Of a stretch of DNA of 20,010 nt, positions 7,549-14,249 are shown piece after piece. Each line of letters begins with the position of its first letter. Within the stretch, counting starts at the first letter, position 1. The translations under genes were made by a program, and so were the position numbers. The notes below the pieces were generated by a model that worked only from the letters and a program-made list of their open reading frames with translations, searched no databases and was not told the origin of the DNA. This DNA is from Alistipes sp. (GTDB taxonomy: Bacteria; Bacteroidota; Bacteroidia; Bacteroidales; Rikenellaceae), in assembly GCA_022511355.1 (NCBI GenBank), contig JAFLRS010000015.1, forward strand, positions 1-20,010, in the 5' to 3' direction.

Positions 7549-8391
7549 CTATTTCGAGACGGCGAGCGAATCGAGTCGCGAATCGATGGCTATTTTGTCG
7601 ATTACGGTCTTCACCACGGTGTCGATTTCGGAGCCTTCGGAGTAGTCGGCGGCGCATACGTAGCTGACGCGGTTGTCGCGGATGAGCGCTCCCATATCCT
7701 TGCGTGCGCCCTTCTCTTCGGGGTTGTAGACCGCTATGGAGTGACCTCCGAAGTTCTTCACCAAACGCATACAGGGGATGTCGGTGGTGCCGTCGCCCAC
7801 GTAAATCATGTTTTTGAAGGGTACGGGTCGTTCGTTTTCGGGTATGAATTTATTGACCTGCGTGCTGTCGAAGACCGATTCCACACCTTTGTTTATTTTG
7901 AATATGAATTGGGTTTTGTTGGTGTAGTTCACCGCCACGCCGGGCCAGTAGGCGATGCCGTCGATGTCGTAGAGGAATGTGCAGGCGTAGATTTTACGGA
8001 ATTCGTGAGCGATTTCGGTGCCTTCGATAATCTCTTTCAGACCCGACGAATTGATGTAATGCACGATGTCGATGTTGCGCGAGCGTGCATAGTCGTTGAT
8101 GCGCGCGAACCATTCACGCACGCCTTTGTAGAGTCGGATGTTGCGTCCCGATTCGCGGAAGGCTTCGCGCCGCAGCGAGAGGTCTTTGGATTTGGCCTCC
8201 TGAATCATTTTGGCCATGTAGGTGAGTATGCTGTCGGCATCCTGGCGTTCGGCCAGCGAATTGGCTTCGCTCCAGAACTCTTTGTTGCTTTTGCCCACGG
8301 CGGGGATGAAATCGTACTCCTGCATATTGCCCGGAGCGAGTGTTCCGTCGAAATCGTAGATGAGAGCTACGGTAGTCTGTTTTTGGTTCAT
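7549..8391 (-). CDS. HAD-superfamily hydrolase (predicted phosphatase)
   Basis: A protein of 280 residues with no signal peptide, so cytoplasmic. Motif I is DFDGT at 13-17, with D13 the expected nucleophile and D15 the general acid/base. Motif II is probably INSSG (113-117). The acidic motif is GDGTTD at 199-204. The insertion between motifs I and II (about residues 20-105) is helical and forms the cap. It resembles phosphoserine-phosphatase-type HAD proteins, but its substrate is unknown. It follows the nitroreductase by 36 bases and precedes the barrel gene by 29. Confidence 0.9.
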   Translation of the reverse strand: MNQKQTTVALIYDFDGTLAPGNMQEYDFIPAVGKSNKEFWSEANSLAERQDADSILTYMAKMIQEAKSKDLSLRREAFRESGRNIRLYKGVREWFARINDYARSRNIDIVHYINSSGLKEIIEGTEIAHEFRKIYACTFLYDIDGIAYWPGVAVNYTNKTQFIFKINKGVESVFDSTQVNKFIPENERPVPFKNMIYVGDGTTDIPCMRLVKNFGGHSIAVYNPEEKGARKDMGALIRDNRVSYVCAADYSEGSEIDTVVKTVIDKIAIDSRLDSLAVSK

Positions 8392-8427
8392 TGCGTGGAT
8401 ATCGTTTTGAATCGTTTGCGGGTATTT

Positions 8428-8958
8428 TCAGGGGACCCTTATTATATCTTTTTCGGGGTCGTAAGGGGGCAGCGGTGCGGGGTGGAAATCGGAGTATCCG
8501 GCGGCCACCACGCAGAGAACCTCCCATTCGCGGGGCAGCGGCAGCAGTTCGCGCAGCAGTTCTGCGGCCTTTGCTCCGTCGGGGCGGTCCTGAATCTGCG
8601 GACGTCCTTCGACGTGAATCCAGCACGAGGCGAGTCCTTCGTCCACGGCGGCGAGCTGGAGTATGGTTGCGGCAATCGAGGCGTTTTCGCGCCAGAGTCC
8701 CGAAGCCGACGGGTCGCCTGCGACGACGAAGGCTATGGGTGCATCTTTGAGGAATGCCGAGCCGTAATCGCGCATTCGGGCCATGCGTTCGAGTATCTGT
8801 CTGTCTTCGACCGTCATGATGCGGGTCGAGCGGGAGTTGCGTGCCGACGGTGCGGTGAATGCCGCCGCGAGCAGACGTTCCCTGACCTCGGCGGGTACTG
8901 TCCGGCCGCTGAATTTGCGGGTGCTGCGTCGTGCGGCGAGAATCTCTTTAAGTTCCAT
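8428..8958 (-). CDS. Nitroreductase-family FMN-dependent oxidoreductase
   Basis: A protein of 176 residues beginning MELKEILAARRSTRKF. The frame extends upstream to 9015, but homologues normally start at this point. The -7 promoter element at 8985-8992 also lies inside that extension, so the ATG at 8956-8958 is the sensible start. RRSTRKF (10-16) and APSARNSRS are the FMN-phosphate and flavin-contacting segments of the family. The central WRENASIAATILQLAAVDEGLASCW is the conserved helix and strand, and PLPPYDPEKDI is the typical C-terminus. It should use NAD(P)H and FMN to reduce a nitro, quinone or similar compound. It is the first gene of the leftward operon. Confidence 0.93.
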   Translation of the reverse strand: MELKEILAARRSTRKFSGRTVPAEVRERLLAAAFTAPSARNSRSTRIMTVEDRQILERMARMRDYGSAFLKDAPIAFVVAGDPSASGLWRENASIAATILQLAAVDEGLASCWIHVEGRPQIQDRPDGAKAAELLRELLPLPREWEVLCVVAAGYSDFHPAPLPPYDPEKDIIRVP

Positions 8959-8984
8959 GTTCGGTATGTGAATAAGTCCGTATG

Positions 8985-9016
8985 CAAATGTAACCATTCT
9001 TAACCGAAACCGCAAA
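8985..9016 (-). promoter_or_regulatory. Promoter of the leftward seven-gene operon
   Basis: On the - strand, TACATTTG (complement of 8985-8992) is a perfect TAnnTTTG -7 box. TTTG (complement of 9013-9016) lies 20 bases upstream, the ideal -33 spacing for Bacteroidetes. Transcription would start near 8978, about 20 bases before the nitroreductase ATG. Confidence 0.82.
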
Positions 9017-9042
9017 CTTTCGCGGCGGCAATCGGTGCGACG

Positions 9043-9070
9043 ACCCCTGTTTTTGCATTTTAACAGGGGT
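9043..9070. repeat. 9-bp palindrome in the divergent control region
   Basis: ACCCCTGTT (9043-9051) and AACAGGGGT (9062-9070) are perfect inverted repeats around a 10-base AT-rich centre. The element lies between the two divergent promoters, about 30 bases upstream of the leftward -33 box and about 70 bases upstream of the rightward one. It is not followed by a T-run on either strand, so it looks more like an operator than a terminator. No regulator gene is present in the window. Confidence 0.65.
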
Positions 9071-9107
9071 TTCGCGGAGGGTGTTCGCTGTTATTTTGCG
9101 GGGTTTC

Positions 9108-9160
9108 GTTGATAAAAAAGGGGCGTTCGTTGAAAAAAATTTCGATTGGTTGAAAATAGA
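9108..9160 (+). repeat. Three phased GTTGA/A-tract repeats
   Basis: GTTGATAAAAAA begins at 9108, GTTGAAAAAAAT at 9129 and GTTGAAAATAGA at 9149. The starts are 21 and 20 bases apart, close to two turns of the helix. They sit directly upstream of, and overlapping, the rightward promoter. Possible roles are an UP-like or bent-DNA activating element or a regulator binding array; both are inferences. Confidence 0.6.
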
Positions 9161-9170
9161 GCTACTTTTG
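9140..9170 (+). promoter_or_regulatory. Promoter of the surface-lipoprotein operon
   Basis: TACTTTTG at 9163-9170 matches the TAnnTTTG -7 consensus. TTTC at 9140-9143 lies 19 bases upstream as a one-mismatch -33 box. Transcription would start near 9177, leaving a leader of about 20 bases before the first ATG at 9196. Confidence 0.72.
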
Positions 9171-9195
9171 CAACATCTTGTAACAGAATGTTAAG

Positions 9196-11202
9196 ATGAC
9201 AAAAACGATTATCGATATGTCGATTGTTGAACATATTCTGCGACGTGCGGCGGCGGCCGTGGTGTGTGCGGCGTTGCTGCCGTCATGCTCCGACTCTTTT
9301 GCCGGCGATGCGGACGACCTTCCCGCCCCGACGGAGGGAGGCGAGGTCGTAATAGCCGTTTCGGAACTTGCGCCGGCGACCGCGGCATCGCGCGTTCTGG
9401 TCGAGAGCGACGACGACCGTGCGGGCGGTGCGGTTACCCTGCGCTGGAGCGACGGCGATTCGTTCGGATTGTGGGCCTCGGGCGCAACCGAAGCCGACGA
9501 GTACGAAAATATGCGCTTCACCTATCGCGAAGGACGATTCCCCCACGAAGAGGGACGCATCTATTTCGCCAGCCACGACGTCCCCAAAATGGATTCGGGC
9601 GAATACTCCTATCGTGCATTCTATCCCTATACCGACAACGCGGACCGCGAGGCCAACACGCTCACCTATACGCTCTCTTCGTCACAGACGGGCATCTACG
9701 ACGGCAGCTGCGACATAATGACGGCTCAGGCCGACCGCAGTGCGGCTTTGGTACGCGACCGCTTCAACACCGGAATGGAACTGGCGTTCCGTCACGAAAC
9801 CCATGCCCTCAAAATTACGGTCCCCTCGGGAAGCAATCTCTTTGCACGCCGTTTGGGCAGCGATGTGAAGGTCACACGCATACGCATCGAGTTTCCGCAG
9901 CCCGTAACCGGCACTCTTACCTTCTCGGCCGCCACGGGCCAACTGCTCAACGTCCCCGAAAACAACTTCGTGGATGTGATTTTCGACGATGAGAACCCCT
10001 TCGAGGAGGACAAACCCTTCTGGGTGTTCGTGGCTCCGGCCGACATGAGTACGGGCGACGTCAAGTTCACCGCATTCGGAGGCGAGAACGAGAAGTATCA
10101 GAGCGACCCCAGCGTGGCTTCGGCAGGCAGCTTCGGCCGTCTCGAGCGCGCGCACATAACGCCCGTAAAATTGGGTATCAAACGCGGATTCAGCGTTACG
10201 TGGTTCGACTACGCCGTCAAAGATCTGTCGCGGCTGGGCGAGGATGTGCAGAGTCTGAATCTCACCCTGCCCGAGGGACTGCAGTCGGCCGACCGCATCG
10301 ACGACAACGGCGTGAAGAAGATTGCAGCCGATGCCGAAGGCCGTTTCCGTGTGTCGTTCCGCACGCAGGAACTCTCCGAAATACTCGAGACGGCGGGACA
10401 AATCGATCTTCAGCCCCTATACGAGTCGGAACACGCACTGCTGCCTCCCTATGCCGAAGACCTCGGAAAGTTCGTGATAACCGCTCAATCCTACAGGGAG
10501 GACGACCGCAACGAATATACGATAGATCATGTTCCCTATCTGTTCGAGGAGGATTTCAACTCTCTTGCGAAGACAGTGAATCATGATGACAACCTGGCTC
10601 TTTCGGGTACGAGTGCCGACTATGGCAGCAACAACGGCTATAAACTCGACGATGCCGGTCTGAAGGACTGGAGCGGTGCGCGAGTGGGCGCATACAAGGC
10701 CGATGACGGCTATGTCCGAATACTCAACCGCTCGCAGTATGCAGGTTTTGTTGCGATGGTTGCGGGCAACTATCGCGGACGAATAGACTCTCCGGCAATG
10801 GCGAATCTGAAGGAGGATGCCTCCGTCAGTCTGAACATCTCGTTCAACTATTCGATGGACCGCGACAGAAACAGCAGTTACGAATTCATTACTCACTACT
10901 TTGCGGTCGGCACGCATGAACGCTCCGGCGCCATAAGCACCGACAACGGAAAGGAGACCACTCTCGGAAGCTCCGCATTTGCGATCGACCGGTTCCTCTC
11001 GGACAATTTCAATGGCGACAGAGGCAGTTATCTGACCCTCGTCGCACCCGACTGCAATCCCCGAAGCCGATTCGTTTGGGAGGTCTATGTCAAGCAGGAT
11101 ATAGACAGACCGAGCGGTATTGTCGCCGGAAACTATCACAACTACTGGCTCTATCTCGACAATGTGAAGGTGTCGATAGCGGCCTCAAGAAACAATGAAT
11201 GA
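9196..11202 (+). CDS. Mfa-like/fimbrillin-family lipoprotein with C-terminal beta-sandwich
   Basis: A protein of 668 residues (a start at Met8, base 9217, is equally possible and shortens the leader). The lipobox LPSC puts the lipidated Cys at 31. Residues about 60-320 have the pattern of Mfa-like fimbrillin domains: LRWSDGDSFGLWASG, then YSYRAFYPYTD, then the LAFRHETHALKITVPSG strand. A linker and beta-rich middle (about 325-445) lead to a C-terminal module (about 449-668) that opens LFEEDFNSL and closes YWLYLDNVKVSIA. That module looks like a jelly-roll, carbohydrate-binding-type domain, though I cannot name a family. Mfa-like proteins form fimbrial tips, anchors or stand-alone surface adhesins. 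The extra C-terminal module argues for an adhesin or ligand-binding role rather than a polymerising pilin. It is the first gene of the rightward operon. Confidence 0.87.
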   Translation: MTKTIIDMSIVEHILRRAAAAVVCAALLPSCSDSFAGDADDLPAPTEGGEVVIAVSELAPATAASRVLVESDDDRAGGAVTLRWSDGDSFGLWASGATEADEYENMRFTYREGRFPHEEGRIYFASHDVPKMDSGEYSYRAFYPYTDNADREANTLTYTLSSSQTGIYDGSCDIMTAQADRSAALVRDRFNTGMELAFRHETHALKITVPSGSNLFARRLGSDVKVTRIRIEFPQPVTGTLTFSAATGQLLNVPENNFVDVIFDDENPFEEDKPFWVFVAPADMSTGDVKFTAFGGENEKYQSDPSVASAGSFGRLERAHITPVKLGIKRGFSVTWFDYAVKDLSRLGEDVQSLNLTLPEGLQSADRIDDNGVKKIAADAEGRFRVSFRTQELSEILETAGQIDLQPLYESEHALLPPYAEDLGKFVITAQSYREDDRNEYTIDHVPYLFEEDFNSLAKTVNHDDNLALSGTSADYGSNNGYKLDDAGLKDWSGARVGAYKADDGYVRILNRSQYAGFVAMVAGNYRGRIDSPAMANLKEDASVSLNISFNYSMDRDRNSSYEFITHYFAVGTHERSGAISTDNGKETTLGSSAFAIDRFLSDNFNGDRGSYLTLVAPDCNPRSRFVWEVYVKQDIDRPSGIVAGNYHNYWLYLDNVKVSIAASRNNE

Positions 11203-11215
11203 TTTTTTGAACGAT

Positions 11216-12235
11216 ATGAAAAGAGTCTTTGCGATACTGTCTGCTGCGGCGATGCTGGCCTCCTGTTCGAAGTACGGAGAGGGCGGCGCACCGACTCCCG
11301 ATGAGGGCGACAAGGGCGGCATACGCATAATGCTTGTGGATGCCGTGACCCGCGCAGGCGAAATGGAGGAACGCAGAATCGAGCTGTCTGAAATCATCGA
11401 CGGCTGGAGCGCTCCCGACTGGAAGACCGCTTTGGCGGTGCAGTTGGCCTGCGAAGACCGTTCGGTCGAGCTCGAGGAGGGCAGCCCCTATGCCGAATAC
11501 CCCTCGGTGGAGGAGTTCAACGCCATAAGCGCGGGCACCGAACTCGAACAGGGCCGCTATGCATTCACGCCCGCAGCCTATACCGTCCGTTTGGTTTCGC
11601 GCGGCAGCGACGGCCACCCGGCCGGCCACACCGACATCCGGGGCGACGAAATCGCCGACGAAGAGTCGATATACCTCGACGATGCCGTAATCGCAGCCGA
11701 AGAGGGCCCGGGCAAACCCTGCTTCGAGGGCCGCACCAAGGGCATAGTCGTGAAAAAACGTCGCGAAGCACGTGCCGAAGTTACGGTCAAGGTGGTCAAT
11801 TCGGCCGTGAAATTCGTCTTCAGCGACAACTTCCGCGGATACTTCCCCGAAGCGAAACTCGCCATGCACACCGATTCGGGTTACGAAATGCAGTTCGGCT
11901 ACGGCGCCGACGGCTTCACCGAACAGACCGAATATTGCTGGATAAATCCGCTCGGCTTCAGGGTCGAGGGTACGGTGCGCACTCAGGACCCCGCTCCCGG
12001 AGTCATCGAGGGCCGCACGCATAACATCGCGATAACCGTTCCCGCCGGCGACATCAATCCGCGCACCGTATACACCTACCGCTTCGATGCCGAAGGCGTG
12101 GGCGGAACCGAAAACAACGGCGACGGCTACGACGGCATAAAAATCATACTCGATACGGAACCCGCAGGCTACATAGATTTCGAGGACGACGACTCGCCCG
12201 ATTTCGAACTCAATCCCGACGTGGACCCAAAATAA
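11216..12235 (+). CDS. DUF4493 lipoprotein (short form)
   Basis: A protein of 339 residues. I chose the ATG at 11216 over 11195 because MKRVFAILSAAAMLASC is a compact lipoprotein signal with lipidated Cys17, and the 13-base gap matches the other junctions. The longer start would overlap the previous stop. DUF4493 is recognised from the early GIRIMLVDAVTRAG strand and the core at about 164-205. There the P-x-F-x-G turn (KPCFEGRTKG) is followed by two strands ending VVNSAVKFVFSDNF. It has no further domain and ends in an acidic tail (DDDSPDFELNPDVDPK). The function of DUF4493 is not established; the family is common on Bacteroidetes surfaces. It probably acts with the next two DUF4493 proteins. 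Confidence 0.85.
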   Translation: MKRVFAILSAAAMLASCSKYGEGGAPTPDEGDKGGIRIMLVDAVTRAGEMEERRIELSEIIDGWSAPDWKTALAVQLACEDRSVELEEGSPYAEYPSVEEFNAISAGTELEQGRYAFTPAAYTVRLVSRGSDGHPAGHTDIRGDEIADEESIYLDDAVIAAEEGPGKPCFEGRTKGIVVKKRREARAEVTVKVVNSAVKFVFSDNFRGYFPEAKLAMHTDSGYEMQFGYGADGFTEQTEYCWINPLGFRVEGTVRTQDPAPGVIEGRTHNIAITVPAGDINPRTVYTYRFDAEGVGGTENNGDGYDGIKIILDTEPAGYIDFEDDDSPDFELNPDVDPK

Positions 12236-12247
12236 AAAATTGCTGCC

Positions 12248-14230
12248 ATGAAAAAACTTGACTATATGATACGTACAATCAAACTCCTGACGGTCGCCAT
12301 GCTCTGTGCCGCAGCCGCTTCGGCCTGCAGCTCCGAAGAGCTTGCCAACGGCGGTTCGGACGGCTCGGGGAGCGAAAACGGCGAACTCGGATACGTGACC
12401 TTCGCCGAAAACGGAATCTCCGTAGAGTGGAGCGGCGAACACGTCGAAACCTCCACGGGTCACGAACAACTCGCAAAATCGCCCATGCGCACACGCGCCG
12501 GCGAAGAGGGCACCGCGACCGATGACTTCATAGTCGATATCGTGCGCGTAAACCCCGACTTCGAAGTGCTGCAAACCTCACGCTACGGCGACATCAAAAA
12601 CAGTCTGCTTGCGCTGCCCCTCACGCGCGGAGGCAAGGAGTGCGACTATCGCATCGACGTCCGTTCGAGCGACATCCCCATGGCCGACTTCGCCTGGGAG
12701 GACGAAGAGGGTCAGCCCACATACAGCGGCACCAGCGGCGAATTCCGCATAGGACGTTCGCACAACACCGAAACCAATCCCAAACAGCTCGACCCCATAA
12801 TGTGCAAGCTCGAATCGGTGAAGATTTCGGTATCGGTCGAGACCGCCATGGCCGAACTCGGCTCCCAAATACGGCTTACCGCCAAAATCCACGAAGCAGG
12901 CAAGGATGCCGAATCGAAACGTTCGCTCACCTTCGACGAGGGCGACAAACATTTCGGCGTGGTGTGGCTCGATGACGAAACCCGCGAAGTGCTGACCGAA
13001 CTGGGCGACAACGGCTATGAAGTGCAGCCCGCCGTGGGTTATCTCAAACCCTTCGACGGCGACTCCGACAACCGCATAACGCTGCACGTGGAGATGGACT
13101 ACGACAACACCTTTACGGGCGAGAATCTGCACATTTCGCAGGACCTCAAAAACATCTGCACCGGAGTGCATCCCAATCAGTATCGCCGCATATTCCTCTA
13201 CATCACCCACGGCGAAGAGGAGGATTTGGGCAAAATCATAATCAACGCCGCAATCGAAACGTGGACCTACGACAAAGAGGTGACCGTAAATGTGGTTTCG
13301 AGCGTCGTGGGCGGCGGCCGCATGAGCGAAGATGTAATCCCCGACATCGACGACAAAGCCAAACCCCGCATTACGCTTCCTTCGTCGTGGATATCCCTCG
13401 ACGACACCAACTTCTTCGATGCCGGCAACTACGACCGTCTCGGCAACTTCAACCGTTCGGCGGAGCTGCACGTCGAGACCGGTTCGGCCGTTACGCGTTT
13501 TGCCGTCCGCGTCGAGACCGGCAGCGCATCGCTGGCTTCGACTCTGCGCGGCGCGGGCGTCTACAACACCACCGTCGAGATGACCGACGAACCCACTACC
13601 GGACAACTCTTCCTCCACAACCGCATGGGGATGCCGCTCAAGGATGAAATCGGCAGCAATACGAGCTTCAAAATCGACCTGAAAGGCTTTCTCGACTTCC
13701 TCTACTTCTACGGCGGCGAACACAAACTCATAATGGGCATCACCGACAGCGAAGGCAACTATTCGCGGGCCGAACTCAACATATTCTACGACAGCGAGAA
13801 CGGCGAATCGACCGACCCCGACCCCGCACCCGAAATAGACTGGCCCGACCACGATTTCAATACGCGCTACACCGTTTCGCCCGAAATGGAAGTGAAAATC
13901 AACATCGAAGCCAAATCGGGCATCAAATCGCTGATGGTGAAAATCTCCGGAAAAATAGAGGCTATGCTCGAGGAGATTCCCATACCTACGGAATTCGATT
14001 TGGTCGACCCGAATGAGTACGGCGAGGAGCTTGACAGCAAACTTGCGGCTCTCAAATTCCCCGTCGGCGACCAGGTGAAGGACAAAACCCATCTGCTGTT
14101 CGATATTTCGGACTTCATGGTTCCGCTTCAGGAGACCACCGAGGCCGGCGATGACGATTTCCAACTTACGGTCATCGACAACAAAGGCAAATCCGCAACG
14201 GCCACCATCCGTCTGCGCGTAGTAAAGTAG
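12248..14230 (+). CDS. DUF4493 lipoprotein with two C-terminal Ig-like repeats
   Basis: A protein of 660 residues. The signal peptide runs to ASAC with lipidated Cys27 (Cys21 if translation starts at Met7). The DUF4493 core spans about 70-350, with the QPTYSGTSGEFRIG turn near 154 and the CKLESVKISVSVE strand. Two similar beta-sandwich repeats follow, about 373-515 and 527-660. Each has a strand pair (VTRFAVRVETG / IKSLMVKISGK), an FxIDLKGFLDFL / LLFDISDFMVPL segment, and a closing DSEGNYSRAELNIFY / DNKGKSATATIRLRVV. A Pro/Asp-rich linker (TDPDPAPEIDWPD) joins them. The layout suggests a stalk that holds the DUF4493 head away from the membrane, or a repeat-based binding surface. It starts 12 bases after the previous gene. 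Confidence 0.86.
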   Translation: MKKLDYMIRTIKLLTVAMLCAAAASACSSEELANGGSDGSGSENGELGYVTFAENGISVEWSGEHVETSTGHEQLAKSPMRTRAGEEGTATDDFIVDIVRVNPDFEVLQTSRYGDIKNSLLALPLTRGGKECDYRIDVRSSDIPMADFAWEDEEGQPTYSGTSGEFRIGRSHNTETNPKQLDPIMCKLESVKISVSVETAMAELGSQIRLTAKIHEAGKDAESKRSLTFDEGDKHFGVVWLDDETREVLTELGDNGYEVQPAVGYLKPFDGDSDNRITLHVEMDYDNTFTGENLHISQDLKNICTGVHPNQYRRIFLYITHGEEEDLGKIIINAAIETWTYDKEVTVNVVSSVVGGGRMSEDVIPDIDDKAKPRITLPSSWISLDDTNFFDAGNYDRLGNFNRSAELHVETGSAVTRFAVRVETGSASLASTLRGAGVYNTTVEMTDEPTTGQLFLHNRMGMPLKDEIGSNTSFKIDLKGFLDFLYFYGGEHKLIMGITDSEGNYSRAELNIFYDSENGESTDPDPAPEIDWPDHDFNTRYTVSPEMEVKINIEAKSGIKSLMVKISGKIEAMLEEIPIPTEFDLVDPNEYGEELDSKLAALKFPVGDQVKDKTHLLFDISDFMVPLQETTEAGDDDFQLTVIDNKGKSATATIRLRVVK

Positions 14231-14249
14231 AACAAAAACCGAAAGTTTC

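Noticed and set aside
9188..9199. Three-codon upstream frame (ATG TTA AGA TGA) overlapping the first ATG of the surface operon
   Set aside because: It could be translational coupling, but such a short frame is easily chance, and the true start may be the later ATG at 9217.
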